Shown: piece after piece, positions 1 to 9,915 of the stretch
Position numbering within the stretch: the stretch's first letter is position 1
How the letters are laid out: every line of letters starts with the position of its first letter
NCBI RefSeq assembly: GCF_001375495.1
Contig: NZ_LN831058.1
Coordinates: 578,768 to 642,767 of the forward strand
DNA length: 64,000 nucleotides
Direction: 5' to 3'
DNA from: Flaviflexus massiliensis
Lineage (GTDB): Bacteria > Actinomycetota > Actinomycetes > Actinomycetales > Actinomycetaceae
The notes under the pieces: model-generated
Database searches by the model: none
What the model saw: only the letters and a program-made list of their open reading frames with translations
What the model was told of the DNA's origin: nothing
Position numbers and translations under genes: made by a program

Positions 1-709
1 TTTTCACGGGAGCAACGGGGTGGACTCCGATAATATCGGGCCCGCCCTCGAGGCTGCGGAGATTAACCGAACCGTAGGTGAGATCGAAGGTCGGGGACTG
101 ACGATATTCACCGAGAGAACTGGAGACGAGGACGGTTGTTGACTCGATTTCTGGGCGGTACTGGTCGGCTCCCGAGGAGAAGACAGTGAAGGCGAGTCCC
201 CTGCTTGCGAGGGCGTCAGCAAGGATTTGAGCATTCTGTTCCGAGGTTTCGGACAGGACGACGATGTCTACGCCATTGCCCGTAATGATCGGTTCCAGGT
301 CACTCATGCTTGTCTGCCCGCCAAGCGTGTTGTAGGACAGGACAGTAATGTCTCCGTTGCCCTGAGACACGTGGGTGACACCGTGGTCGGGTGCGAGCGC
401 CTCGTTGGCGTCAAGGCCTCGGCCGGAGAGCACAAAATAGTGGGCGGCCGCCACGACAAGGAAGCCGATACTCACGATTCCCATGACGAGCCCCTGCCGG
501 AAGGCGAAGAATCGGATGAGTGCGATGATGAAGGTGACGATGAAGAGTACGCCAAGAACAAGCGCCACAATTCCTCGCATGGCAATCATTTGACCAACCG
601 GGTAAGTTAACGCCAGATTGAAATCCCCGAACGTTATCAGCCCGGGATTGAGCGTGAGAGCCGTAATCGCGAGGATCAGGACAGCCAGTAGTGCGTAAAC
701 GTATTTCAT
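1..709 (-). CDS. Endonuclease/exonuclease/phosphatase (EEP) family protein, C-terminus cut by window edge
   Basis: I translated the minus strand from ATG 709 and the frame stays open to the window edge, so the C-terminus is missing. The first about 95 residues contain three hydrophobic segments, ending in GFLVVAAAHYFVLSG. A soluble domain follows, starting around ITVLSYNTLGG, with IVVLSETSEQ after it. Those two strands, with the metal-binding Asn and Glu, are the opening of the EEP (DNase I-like/sphingomyelinase-like) fold. Membrane-anchored EEP proteins of this layout are common in Actinobacteria and their substrate is usually unknown. It is divergent from hrpA with a 40-base gap that must hold both promoters. 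Confidence 0.8.
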   Translation of the reverse strand, partial: MKYVYALLAVLILAITALTLNPGLITFGDFNLALTYPVGQMIAMRGIVALVLGVLFIVTFIIALIRFFAFRQGLVMGIVSIGFLVVAAAHYFVLSGRGLDANEALAPDHGVTHVSQGNGDITVLSYNTLGGQTSMSDLEPIITGNGVDIVVLSETSEQNAQILADALASRGLAFTVFSSGADQYRPEIESTTVLVSSSLGEYRQSPTFDLTYGSVNLRSLEGGPDIIGVHPVAPVK

Positions 710-749
710 CCATTCTCCTTCAGGGCCGATAATAGGTGACGATGCTGAT

Positions 750-3700
750 ATGAGTACCTCCCAGTCGCGGCGAGCCGCTGTTCCAACAATCACCTATCCC
801 GACCTGCCCGTCTCGGCACGCCGGGACGAGATCGCGAACGCGATTGAGAACCACCAGGTCGTGATCGTGGCGGGCGAAACCGGGTCGGGTAAGACCACCC
901 AGCTTCCCAAGATCTGCCTGGAACTTGGTCGCGGTGTCGACAAGATGATCGGGCACACCGAGCCGCGTAGGATCGCGGCCCGTTCCGTTGCGGAGCGGCT
1001 CTGTGACGAGCTTGGGGTGGAGCTCGGTCAGCAGGTTGGCTATCAGGTGCGGTTCACCGACGAGGTGTCGGATCTGACGCTCGTGAAGCTCATGACGGAC
1101 GGCATTCTTCTTGCCGAGATCCAGGGAGATCCTCTCCTGTCGAAATACGACACGATCATTATTGACGAGGCGCATGAACGTTCCCTGAATATCGACTTCC
1201 TCCTCGGCTATCTCGCCCAGCTCCTCCCCAAACGTCCCGACCTGAAGCTCATCATCACCTCCGCCACGATCGATTCCGAACGGTTCGCGGAGCACTTTGG
1301 GCCCCAGCAGGCAGAGCCCGAAGATGAGGCCCCGGTTATTTCAGTATCGGGCCGAACCTATCCGGTCGAGATCCGCTATCGGGAACCGGAGGATGGGGAC
1401 CAGTTCTCGGGAATCGTGGACGGCGTCTTTGAGCTCATGGACGAGGGGCCGGGCGATATTCTCGTGTTCCTCTCCGGTGAGGGTGAAATTAAGGATGCCG
1501 ACAAGGCCCTGCGGGATGCATTGCCGCACTACGCTGCGCCCGGTGAGGGGAAACCCGGATCGGTTGAAGTGCTACCACTCTATGCTCGTCTCAGTTCAGC
1601 AGAGCAGCACCGGATTTTCCAGGTACGAGAGTGGCGCCGCATCATCCTCGCTACCAACATTGCCGAAACGTCGCTGACGGTTCCGGGGATTCGCTATGTC
1701 ATCGACCCCGGTACGGCGAGAATCTCTCGCTACTCGAACAAGACGAAGGTGCAGCGCCTGCCGATCGAGAAGGTCTCCCAGGCAAGTGCAAACCAGAGGT
1801 CGGGACGATGCGGGCGCGTGGCCGATGGTGTGGCCATCAGGCTCTACTCGGAGGAAGACTTCGAGGGGCGTCCCGAATTCACAGAGCCCGAGATTCAGCG
1901 CACCTCACTAGCCTCCGTCATCCTCCAAATGGCATCCCTTGGCCTGGGGGACGTTGCCGAGTTTCCATTCGTCGATCCCCCGCAGATGACTGCCGTACGG
2001 GCCGGGCTGCAGCTTCTCGACGAGATCGGGGCGATGAAGACTGGCCGGATTACCCGTCTCGGTTCCAAACTTGCTCGGCTCCCAATCGATCCGCGGCTTG
2101 GCAGGATGCTTCTTGAGGCCCAGCGCAACGGGGTCGTGTCCGAAGTGCTCGTTATTGTTGCCGCCCTGTCGGTGCAGGATGTTCGGGAGAGACCTGCGGA
2201 GAAGCGTGCTGAGGCGGATGCTTTCCACGCACGGTTCACGGATCCGAGTTCCGACTTTATTGGCTACCTCAACGTGTGGCGCTACCTCAATGTCATGCAG
2301 CGGGACCTGTCGAACTCGGCATTCCGCAGACTATGCCGTAACGAGTACCTCAACTATTTGAGGTTTCGCGAGTGGCGTGACGTTGTCACGCAGCTGCGGC
2401 AGATGGGGCGGTCGCTGGGAGCCAAGCGCATCGGTATTCCCTCGCTCCGGCTCATCGACGAAGCGGGAGATGCGGCAACCGCGGTGCGAGCATTTGATCG
2501 CTCAAAGTCCGATGAGATCCACAAGTCCCTCCTCGTAGGCCTTCTGTCCTCGCTCGGCTCCTGGGATGAGAAGAGGAAGGATTACGAGGGCTCGCGTGGG
2601 TCACGGTTCATTATCTGGCCCGGGTCCGGGCTGGCGAAGCGGCACCCGTCGTGGGTGATGGCGGCCGAACTGGTTGAGACTTCGCGTCTCTTTGCGCGCA
2701 CCGTTGCCCAGATTGAGCCCGAATGGGTGGAGCCGGTGGCCAGTCACGTCATGAACCGCGTCCATTCCGAACCCTTCTGGTCCACCAAGAACGGGGCCGC
2801 GATGGTGCATGAGAAGGTCATGCTGTACGGGATGACGGTCATTGCCGACCGTGAGGTCCTGCTCTCCAAGGTGGGGACCATGGCGGCCTATGAGCTTGCC
2901 CGCGACATGTTTATTCGACACGGCCTGGTCCAGAACCAGTGGCGTGACAATTGGCATCCCTTCATCAAGAAGAACAAGCAGGCGATCGAGGATGCTCGGG
3001 AAGTGGAGCGCAGGCGCCGTGTTCACGGACTCGTGGCAGACGAGCTGGAATTGGAGCGCTTCTTTGACGAGCGCATTCCCGATGATATTGTCTCTGCCGC
3101 GCATTTCAATGCCTGGTACAGGAAGAACATGCAGAATGTTGATCTGACCTATCCGCGTTCGCTTCTTCTTGGCGAGGAGGAGGCGAGCGAGGACGACTAC
3201 CCGGATACGTGGGTGCAGCGCGATATTCAGCTCCCGATCGACTACCAGTTCAATCCGGGTGGCCGCACGGACGGCATGACCGTCACGGTCCCCGTCACGC
3301 TACTCCCGCAGCTCACCGATGATGGTTTTGACTGGCTCGTGCCCGGCATGAGGGCCGAACTGGCGGAAGCAACGATCAGGTCGCTTCCCAAGCGGCTCCG
3401 CAGGGAGCTCGTACCCGCCCCCGACGTCGCCAAGGCCGTAACCGACCTGCTGCCGCCGTGGGAGGAGGTTGCTCAGGGCCAGGAGGATGCCCCCACCTAC
3501 CGTCAAGCCTTCGCTCGTGCCGTCAGGGAACTGCGTGGGGTTGAGATCGATGAGTGGGGGGAGCTCCCACCCCACCTGACAATCACCTTCAAGGTCACCT
3601 CCGGCAAGAAGGTTGTTGCCACCGGCACCAGCATCACCCATCTGCAAAAGCAGCTTGCTCCCGATACGAAGCAGGCCGTCTCCTCGGCGGTCAAGAAGGC

Positions 3701-4541
3701 CGTTGCCCAAGCAATTCAGCCATCCCTGCCCACGACCGGTTTCGGCAAGGATGGCCTGCCCGCTTCCATGGTGGCCGGCGGCGCCAAGGGCTACCCGGCT
3801 CTCGTTGATCGCGGCGGCCAGGTCCGTGTTGAGGTACTCGACACGGTGCGGGAACAGACCCGTGAACACCGCAGGGGTGTTCTTGCGATGCTCACGCAGA
3901 AGCTGTCCCTGCCCGTGGGGCGGGTGACGTCACGCTGGTCCCCCACCCTGTCGCTGACGATGGCGGGATCTCCGTACCCAACGACTGAGGCTCTCGTTGC
4001 CGACCTCCAGTGGGCTGCTGTCAGGAACCTTGCGGGGCGGGTCACGAGTGTTCGCACCCAAGAGCAACTTGACGAGATTGCGAACAAGATCCGGGACCGG
4101 GTCGAAGACGAGGTGTATCGCCTCGCCGAGATCACCGGCCGGGTTCTCGGCTCGTGGCGGGAGCTGCTGGCCGCTGTTGATCGCGCCTCCGGTTCACTGC
4201 TGGGTGTGGCCGCAGAGGTCACGGATCAGGCGAACGGGTTGGTCTATGACGGGTTTGTGAAGGAAACACCGAACGAGTGGCTCCCCCACATCCCCCGCTT
4301 CCTCAGCGCGGCCGTGATCCGGTTGCAATCCGGTTTGGATCAAGACGACGAGAAGGCTGATCAGGTGCAGCTTGCCGAATCCCTTCTCGACCGGTTCACT
4401 CCGGATTCACTTGAACAGGAGGCTGCGGCGGAACGTGCACGCTGGCTCATTGAGGAACTTCGCGTCTCGCTATGGGCCCAGAAGCTTGGCACCTCGGTCA
4501 AGGTCTCCCTACCAAGAATCCAGAAGCTCCTCACCAGCTAG
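750..4541 (+). CDS. hrpA: ATP-dependent RNA helicase HrpA (DEAH box)
   Basis: A 1263-residue DEAH-box helicase, close to the usual HrpA length of about 1300. Walker A GETGSGKT is at residues 42-49, DEAH at 139-142, SAT at 171-173, and the motif VI arginine finger stretch QRSGRCGR is near 351. The remainder is the long HrpA-specific region (HA2/OB fold, then DUF3418). HrpA unwinds RNA in an NTP-dependent manner and in E. coli acts on mRNA processing and on stalled or collided ribosomes. The start at ATG 750 is preceded by AGGTGA about 10 bases upstream. It is transcribed alone and faces a minus-strand block on its right. Confidence 0.95.
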   Translation: MSTSQSRRAAVPTITYPDLPVSARRDEIANAIENHQVVIVAGETGSGKTTQLPKICLELGRGVDKMIGHTEPRRIAARSVAERLCDELGVELGQQVGYQVRFTDEVSDLTLVKLMTDGILLAEIQGDPLLSKYDTIIIDEAHERSLNIDFLLGYLAQLLPKRPDLKLIITSATIDSERFAEHFGPQQAEPEDEAPVISVSGRTYPVEIRYREPEDGDQFSGIVDGVFELMDEGPGDILVFLSGEGEIKDADKALRDALPHYAAPGEGKPGSVEVLPLYARLSSAEQHRIFQVREWRRIILATNIAETSLTVPGIRYVIDPGTARISRYSNKTKVQRLPIEKVSQASANQRSGRCGRVADGVAIRLYSEEDFEGRPEFTEPEIQRTSLASVILQMASLGLGDVAEFPFVDPPQMTAVRAGLQLLDEIGAMKTGRITRLGSKLARLPIDPRLGRMLLEAQRNGVVSEVLVIVAALSVQDVRERPAEKRAEADAFHARFTDPSSDFIGYLNVWRYLNVMQRDLSNSAFRRLCRNEYLNYLRFREWRDVVTQLRQMGRSLGAKRIGIPSLRLIDEAGDAATAVRAFDRSKSDEIHKSLLVGLLSSLGSWDEKRKDYEGSRGSRFIIWPGSGLAKRHPSWVMAAELVETSRLFARTVAQIEPEWVEPVASHVMNRVHSEPFWSTKNGAAMVHEKVMLYGMTVIADREVLLSKVGTMAAYELARDMFIRHGLVQNQWRDNWHPFIKKNKQAIEDAREVERRRRVHGLVADELELERFFDERIPDDIVSAAHFNAWYRKNMQNVDLTYPRSLLLGEEEASEDDYPDTWVQRDIQLPIDYQFNPGGRTDGMTVTVPVTLLPQLTDDGFDWLVPGMRAELAEATIRSLPKRLRRELVPAPDVAKAVTDLLPPWEEVAQGQEDAPTYRQAFARAVRELRGVEIDEWGELPPHLTITFKVTSGKKVVATGTSITHLQKQLAPDTKQAVSSAVKKAVAQAIQPSLPTTGFGKDGLPASMVAGGAKGYPALVDRGGQVRVEVLDTVREQTREHRRGVLAMLTQKLSLPVGRVTSRWSPTLSLTMAGSPYPTTEALVADLQWAAVRNLAGRVTSVRTQEQLDEIANKIRDRVEDEVYRLAEITGRVLGSWRELLAAVDRASGSLLGVAAEVTDQANGLVYDGFVKETPNEWLPHIPRFLSAAVIRLQSGLDQDDEKADQVQLAESLLDRFTPDSLEQEAAAERARWLIEELRVSLWAQKLGTSVKVSLPRIQKLLTS

Positions 4542-4584
4542 AGACGTCACCGGAACGCTTGCCGCATGGAGTGATCAACACGCT

Positions 4585-4866
4585 CTAGAGGAAGAGGATG
4601 AGGTAGATAGCAATGAGCGCGAAAGCCGTTGTCCATGCCGCCCAGCCCCACATGCCGAGCGGGAACTTCGATTCTTTCGGACCGGTATCTTCCTCATCGG
4701 CGATCAGGAGGGTCGGTCGTTCGGGCCGGTAGAGGTCGTTGAGGTACTCGTCCATGGGACGCAGCACCCGTTCCTCTTCTTGCCTGTCGACGGGCCCAAG
4801 ATTGACAGGCTCGGTCGCGGGTGGGATGAAGGGGTGGGCCGGGTTGTGTGCTGGCCGGTAGGTCAT
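4585..4866 (-). CDS. Small single-pass membrane protein, unknown function
   Basis: A 93-residue protein starting MTYRPAHNP. The start is fixed by a 4-base ATGA overlap with the stop of the gene upstream (4863-5909); a longer upstream reading would only run into that gene. The first about 65 residues are hydrophilic, rich in Pro and acidic residues. The C-terminus is one hydrophobic helix ending IYLILFL, so it is probably tail-anchored or type II. I do not recognise the family. Tight overlap with the upstream membrane protein suggests translational coupling and a shared role. Confidence 0.7.
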   Translation of the reverse strand: MTYRPAHNPAHPFIPPATEPVNLGPVDRQEEERVLRPMDEYLNDLYRPERPTLLIADEEDTGPKESKFPLGMWGWAAWTTAFALIAIYLILFL

Positions 4867-5909
4867 TGCAGCTCCATCAGTGTGTCTTTGTCGCTGGAGT
4901 AGAGAAGGTTCACGCGCAAATATCCACCATCCATGACGTCTTCTGGAACTTCGAAATAGATCCAGCCGTCGTACACGTACGACACCAGTGCGTCTTCCGA
5001 CAGGCATCCTGTTGAGCAGTAGTGTTCCGAATACTGCTGCCCGGCTGGGCTCACGTAGTAGAAGATAAAGGTCTCTTCTATGGTCGACGTGTTCATGTAG
5101 TTCGTTGATGCTTCAAGCTCGACGCCAACATATCTCATGCCTGCCGCTGGACGCACCATGCTCGTTTCGGCCGCCACCTGCTCATCGGCATCCCACAGGA
5201 CATTCATGACCTTCAGATCCCACGGCACGTCATCAAGCGTTTCGCTATAGGTTTCCGATACTCCGAGCACTTTCATATCCCGGTAGTCCTCATGCAGTTT
5301 TGGATTGAATCCAATGGATCCGGGGCCGAGGCTAGAGGGGGTGGCAGCGATCCACACGAGAATCCCACAAAACATCAGAACCGTACCGATGGCGGACCAC
5401 GCCCACCAGGGGAGCACGCTGCGGTCCGCATAGTGTTCAGCGGTCGTGGCCGCGAGCGCAGAGCCCGACCTTTGCTGTGAATCCTGGCGTGCCTGCGGCG
5501 CCTGGCTGTGCTGGGAAGACAGGGCCTGAGCGGGCCTCCTGCCCGGTGCTGGTTGCCCGCCCTGGTAACCGGTCGGATATCCGGGGTACCGACTGTTCTG
5601 CTGCGCGGGCACTTCCCTCCCGTGGGTCTGCCCTGTGTTTCGGGCCTGGGGACTCATTGGTCCCCGCGCCTGCAGCGGTCCTGCGACATAGGATCCGGGT
5701 GTCGGGCTTTCGCCGGTGATGGGCGAGTAGGCATCGGGTGCACTGTCAGCAGTATTGGCGCTGTCCGGTGTCACATCTCGTTCCCGCATGGGAGGGTACA
5801 GAAGTTGATCGGGCGATTCGGGCACGCCGGGATAGACGGGACCATGTCCCGTCTCCTGGTCAATCCCGTGAATATCGGGATCCCAGGTATCCGCATCGCC
5901 TTGTGTCAC
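4863..5909 (-). CDS. Membrane-anchored protein with Pro/Gln-rich cytoplasmic region and extracellular beta domain
   Basis: A 348-residue protein. Residues 1 to about 165 are low-complexity and rich in Pro, Gln, Ser and Gly, typical of actinobacterial cytoplasmic linkers. One transmembrane helix follows (about 168-190, WWAWSAIGTVLMFCGILVWI). The rest, about 155 residues, looks like an exported beta-rich domain with two close cysteines (HYCSTGCLS) that could form a disulfide. The pattern (YVGVELEASTNYM... then ...FYYVSPAGQQY) resembles DUF4352/telokin-like domains, which I cannot confirm. The start is GTG 5909, with GGAAAGGA upstream; no in-frame ATG fits better. It leads a two-gene unit with the small membrane protein downstream. 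Confidence 0.7.
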   Translation of the reverse strand: MTQGDADTWDPDIHGIDQETGHGPVYPGVPESPDQLLYPPMRERDVTPDSANTADSAPDAYSPITGESPTPGSYVAGPLQARGPMSPQARNTGQTHGREVPAQQNSRYPGYPTGYQGGQPAPGRRPAQALSSQHSQAPQARQDSQQRSGSALAATTAEHYADRSVLPWWAWSAIGTVLMFCGILVWIAATPSSLGPGSIGFNPKLHEDYRDMKVLGVSETYSETLDDVPWDLKVMNVLWDADEQVAAETSMVRPAAGMRYVGVELEASTNYMNTSTIEETFIFYYVSPAGQQYSEHYCSTGCLSEDALVSYVYDGWIYFEVPEDVMDGGYLRVNLLYSSDKDTLMELQ

Positions 5910-5982
5910 GCATCCATTCCTTTCCGTACCTCAGGGTAGGCCCACGTGCTCACAACCGGTACATGACCGTGTGGGGAGTGGT

Positions 5983-6657
5983 TCACACAACCTGCAAGAT
6001 AAAGAACATGATCGCCGCGCCAACGCCGATTGAGGCGTAAAACTCGAGGCCGGAAAGGAATGGGGACCTCTCCAGGGGTGCCCGCCGATTCGGCAGTGCG
6101 GGTGCCCGGTTGGACACCAGCTTCGGGTTCTTAGCCCACCTCTCCATCAGCTCACGCTGCTCATCGTTCGCCGGTGCTGAGATGAGTTCACCGAGGCCGG
6201 GTTCGACCTGGCGGAGGGCCATGATCGTTCCCGGGGCAATATCGCGGGGCGGCTCCTTCGAGTCGGATACCGAGATCACGACCGAACGGAAGTCCGCACC
6301 TTCGAGGGGGCGAACAATGACGGGGACGAGGATGCCACGGCTTCGTGTTGTCCGTTCCAGGACAGACTCGTCCGTGCCCAGGACCTTGGCAACAACGGGG
6401 ACCGAGGTGTCTTCGGCCTTGCCGCGCACCGAACGCCACAGCAGGTATCCAACCGCTGCGATTGCGAATGACACGATGAACGGCACGATGAGGCCGGCAA
6501 TCGTCAGATTGGGAGCGAAAAACAGGATGACAATAATGGAGCCAACAAGGGTTCCAATGAACAGTCCGGAAAAGATTCGCTGAATCCGATCCTGGGGACG
6601 ATCGGCGGGAACGAATCCGGCTCCGGTAATGTTCGCGACAACATTTGTAGAGGACAT
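5983..6657 (-). CDS. Membrane protein of unknown function
   Basis: A 224-residue protein. Two transmembrane helices occur near residues 30-50 and 53-73, followed by a soluble middle region of about 120 residues and a final hydrophobic segment (IGVGAAIMFFILQVV) at the very C-terminus. The middle region (PVVAKVLGTDESV... ILVPVIVRPLEGADFRSVVISV) looks beta-rich, and may sense or bind something. No family is recognised. The start ATG 6657 has AGGGGC seven bases upstream. Only 7 bases separate it from the stop of the oxidoreductase upstream, so they are likely co-transcribed. Confidence 0.7.
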   Translation of the reverse strand: MSSTNVVANITGAGFVPADRPQDRIQRIFSGLFIGTLVGSIIVILFFAPNLTIAGLIVPFIVSFAIAAVGYLLWRSVRGKAEDTSVPVVAKVLGTDESVLERTTRSRGILVPVIVRPLEGADFRSVVISVSDSKEPPRDIAPGTIMALRQVEPGLGELISAPANDEQRELMERWAKNPKLVSNRAPALPNRRAPLERSPFLSGLEFYASIGVGAAIMFFILQVV

Positions 6658-6664
6658 AGTGCCC

Positions 6665-7879
6665 CTAGCCTATCCCGAGCACACCCTTGAGTTCCCGGAC
6701 GGCTTTCCGTGCACCCCACCGGGCACCGATCGTTGAGGCGGTTGGTCCGTAACCGATGAGATGGATCGTCGGTTCACCAGCCACCGCCGTCCCCGCCATC
6801 TTGATTCCGCCCTGCGGAGTGCGGAGCTTGAGAGGGGCAAGGTGGCGCAGTTCAGACCGGAACCCGGTGGCCCACAGGATCATGTCGGCCTTCCACAGCT
6901 TCCCATCGGCCTGCCGCACCCCATCGGGTTCAATGGAGGTGAACATGGGCTTCCGTTCGAACACGCCCGCCTCGCGGGCAACCCGCACCGAGTCGGTTAC
7001 GAGCAACCCGGTGGCTGCCACTACGGAGAGCGGCCGCAGTCCCGCCTCCACGCGTTGCCGGACCGACTCCTCGACCTCGCGGCCGGTCGTCAACACGCCA
7101 CCCGACTCGATCCAGACAGGCTCCCGCCGGGTGTACCAGGACGTAGATTTAGCGACGGGCGCGATCTCAGCCAGGTGCTGGGTCGCGGAAATGCCGCCAC
7201 CGACCACCGCAACGCGGCGCCTGACAAACTGGTTGGGGCCGCGATAGTCCTGGGTATGTAGGTGGATGCCCATGAACTTTTCCTGCCCCGAATAATAGGG
7301 AAGGAAGGGACGAGTCCAGGTACCCGTGGCATTGACGATCGCCCGAGCATGCCAGGTTCCCGCACTCGTTTCGACCTGGTAACCGCCATCGATCCGGGTG
7401 ACGGAATGCGCGAGGGCAGGCCTCAGGACCGGCAAATCAAAATGCTCCTCGTACCGAGTGAAGTATTCGGGCACCACGTGGGAGGCTAGATCCTGCGGAT
7501 CGTAATCACCCACCTTGAGGCCTGGTAAATCAGCAATATCGTTGATCGTTTCCATGGTGAGCGTGGGCCAGCGATGCTGCCAGGCACCGCCCGGACGAAC
7601 CTCGGCATCGATCACCAGGTAGGTGCCGGTGATGTCGGTTCCATCCACGTATCCGCGCATGCCTGCACGGTGTAGCTCGTGAGCAACGGCAAGGCCAGCT
7701 TGACCGCCACCGATGACAAGAACATCAACGTGGTGCACCTCGGAAGAAACGGGTTCCTGCTCGTTATCGAGCCAGGCGGGACGGGTTCCCCATTCAGAGC
7801 CCGATGGTCGCCACGCACCGGGCACAAGTGTGGAATTATTCGACCGCTGCGAACCCACAATATCTGCCAACCATGCCAC
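6665..7879 (-). CDS. Flavin-containing monooxygenase-like NAD(P)/FAD oxidoreductase
   Basis: A 404-residue protein with two Rossmann dinucleotide motifs: VIGGGQAG (about residues 55-62, FAD) and VAVVGGGISA (about 226-235, NADPH). It also has an ATG-type motif ILWATGFRS near 335. The order FAD motif, RPGGAW stretch, then NADPH motif fits the CzcO/YpiR group of single-component flavin monooxygenases that transport or oxidise small substrates; the substrate cannot be read. The first about 45 residues precede the fold and the start GTG 7879 has poor spacing to a ribosome site, so the true start is uncertain. It is divergent from the SprT-like gene and probably in an operon with the membrane protein downstream. 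Confidence 0.8.
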   Translation of the reverse strand: MAWLADIVGSQRSNNSTLVPGAWRPSGSEWGTRPAWLDNEQEPVSSEVHHVDVLVIGGGQAGLAVAHELHRAGMRGYVDGTDITGTYLVIDAEVRPGGAWQHRWPTLTMETINDIADLPGLKVGDYDPQDLASHVVPEYFTRYEEHFDLPVLRPALAHSVTRIDGGYQVETSAGTWHARAIVNATGTWTRPFLPYYSGQEKFMGIHLHTQDYRGPNQFVRRRVAVVGGGISATQHLAEIAPVAKSTSWYTRREPVWIESGGVLTTGREVEESVRQRVEAGLRPLSVVAATGLLVTDSVRVAREAGVFERKPMFTSIEPDGVRQADGKLWKADMILWATGFRSELRHLAPLKLRTPQGGIKMAGTAVAGEPTIHLIGYGPTASTIGARWGARKAVRELKGVLGIG

Positions 7880-7935
7880 CCTCTAACGGTAATGCATGAG
7901 TCGACCTTTGTTAGCGACCGTGATGGAATAGTGGC

Positions 7936-8382
7936 ATGGACCTGTCGCAAGCTCACCACCTCGCCACCTCTCTCATGGCCGCTCACGGGGTGGACTGGGA
8001 TTTCGCTTGGGATCGGGCTATGAAGCGCGCGGGGCAAACTAATTTCACGACCCGCACGATCACACTGTCCAAGCACCTGACGGAGCTGTGCACGGAAGAG
8101 CAGGTGAGGCAGACTGTTCTCCACGAGATCGCCCACGTCCTTGCCGGCCCCGGCCACGGGCACGGACCCGTATGGCAGCAAAAGGCCCGAGAGATCGGGG
8201 CCAGCCCCCGCCGCTCAACCGGGCCAGACTTCCCGAGGGGGCAAGCACCGTGGCAGGCCGTCTGCTCCGCCGGCCACACTCATCACCGCCACCGCAGACC
8301 CAAGAACCCTGTCAGCTGCGGACTCTGCTCCTCCACATACCAGGCAAAGCACCGCCTCATCTGGCAGCGGGTCGCCGCCTAG
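7936..8382 (+). CDS. SprT-like zinc metalloprotein
   Basis: A 148-residue protein with the HExxH zinc site HEIAH at residues 63-67 and further histidines in GPGHGHGPVW, followed by a C-terminal Cys/His-rich region (VCSAGH..., VSCGLCS) that could be a zinc ribbon. This is the layout of bacterial SprT-like proteins, related to the eukaryotic Spartan protease that degrades DNA-protein crosslinks. The bacterial function is largely unestablished. The ribosome site before ATG 7936 is weak (ATGGA). Confidence 0.8.
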   Translation: MDLSQAHHLATSLMAAHGVDWDFAWDRAMKRAGQTNFTTRTITLSKHLTELCTEEQVRQTVLHEIAHVLAGPGHGHGPVWQQKAREIGASPRRSTGPDFPRGQAPWQAVCSAGHTHHRHRRPKNPVSCGLCSSTYQAKHRLIWQRVAA

Positions 8383-8603
8383 CAGCGACCCACCCCAAAC
8401 CCGCCTACGCGGGCCCACACCCAAGCAGAGCCGCGGCGACCGTTGCACGTTCAGCTCCGGGTGAAGTTGGGTAAAAACCCAGCGTACCCATGCCGGTTGG
8501 GCCCACATTGCCCACAGACCCGTACCCGTTTGTCGCTTACGCTTCCCGCCACCCTGTAAAGTAGTTGAGAATGCATCTATTTTGTCATCGAGTGAGGGGT
8601 GCC

Positions 8604-9902
8604 ATGACGCAACGACGCTTCAGACTCATAGCGGCAGGCCTTCTCCTCCTGGGTGCGTGCACGAACACGGCAGACCCCACGAATGGCACGGCAGAAAGCC
8701 GGACCCACGTCGAATTAACTTTTCGGCTTTGGGACGAGAGCGCGGCCGAAGCCTATGCCGAGTCCTTCGAAGCATTCACTGCACAAAACCCCCACATCAC
8801 CGTCACCATCGATGTCGTTGATATCGATGACTATCAGGACGCGCTTGATGATGAGGGGGAGTTGCCGGATGTGTTCTGGGTCGACTACATAACTCTCATT
8901 GACGCCGTGGACCGCGACGAGCTGGTGGCGATCGAGGCTAGCGATAATTGGTCGCAAACCTTCGCCAAGCTCTTCACCGTTGACAACACTCTCTACGCTG
9001 TTCCTCAGCTCTGGAATTCAACCGCCCTGTACTACAACAAGGATCTGTACGAGGGGCAGGAGGTATCGGTCAATAAGCTTGCCTGGGCACCGGGTGAAGG
9101 AGATGGCGACACTCTCCTCGACGTAGCCCGCAGCCTGACGGTGGATGCGGACGGCAAGCACCCCACCGATGAAAAATTCGACAGCGACGAGATTGAGACA
9201 TACGGATTTGCGGTCGACTACGACCTGCACTCAACATTCGTGCCCTTTCTCCTGCAGTCGGGCGGGGCCCTCCAAGACTCAGAGGGCACATTCTCCTTCG
9301 ATACTGAGCAGGGGCGCCAGTCCGCCCAATACCTCGTTGACCTCCTGGAAAAGCACGAGGTTTCTCCGCCCGCGACAGAAGCATTCAACGATCCCAAGCA
9401 CAATGAGGACCTCTTTACGGACGGCAGGCTCGCCCTCTACCAGTCTGACTCGTCGAGGATCGCGGACATCGCCGAGCACTCGTCGTTCTCCTGGGGTGTT
9501 GCTCCGCTCGTGGCCGGTCCCGAAGGCGAATTCGCGGTCGTTGACGGCATCGGAGCAGCTGGCAACGCAAATTCCGAGCACCAGGAAGAGACCGCCCTCC
9601 TCCTAGATTGGCTTGGAACAGGGACCGGGCAGGGATACCTCGGCAGCCGCGGAGTTGGCTTCCCTGCCACGAGTAGCGGCCAGGACACCTACGTCAACTA
9701 TTGGGCCAAGCAGGGAATTGATGTGTCCGCCTTCATCGAAAGCACCCTGAACGGTGTCCCCATCACAACTCACAGGCACAACATTGCCCCGGCACTGGAA
9801 GCGATGGAGCCAATCGTTACCAGCATGCTTGCCGGTGACATCCGTGTGGAAACAGCACTCCAGGAAGCTCAAGAGGCCGGCAACGAAGCGCTCGACCGCT
9901 AG
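8604..9902 (+). CDS. Extracellular solute-binding lipoprotein (ABC sugar-type), orphan
   Basis: A 432-residue exported lipoprotein. The start ATG 8604 is chosen because GAGGGG lies just upstream and it gives a clean signal peptide (MTQRRFRLIAAGLL...) with lipobox LLGAC, acylated Cys at 19. The mature part has the family 1 solute-binding layout (LTFRLWDES, FEAFTAQNPHITVTI, DVFWVDYI, YYNKDLYE), as in carbohydrate ABC importers. No permease or ATPase gene lies next to it, which is unusual for this family: either the partners are elsewhere or it serves a shared transporter. It is convergent with the phosphatase gene. Confidence 0.88.
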   Translation: MTQRRFRLIAAGLLLLGACTNTADPTNGTAESRTHVELTFRLWDESAAEAYAESFEAFTAQNPHITVTIDVVDIDDYQDALDDEGELPDVFWVDYITLIDAVDRDELVAIEASDNWSQTFAKLFTVDNTLYAVPQLWNSTALYYNKDLYEGQEVSVNKLAWAPGEGDGDTLLDVARSLTVDADGKHPTDEKFDSDEIETYGFAVDYDLHSTFVPFLLQSGGALQDSEGTFSFDTEQGRQSAQYLVDLLEKHEVSPPATEAFNDPKHNEDLFTDGRLALYQSDSSRIADIAEHSSFSWGVAPLVAGPEGEFAVVDGIGAAGNANSEHQEETALLLDWLGTGTGQGYLGSRGVGFPATSSGQDTYVNYWAKQGIDVSAFIESTLNGVPITTHRHNIAPALEAMEPIVTSMLAGDIRVETALQEAQEAGNEALDR

Positions 9903-9915
9903 ATAACGAAGCTTC

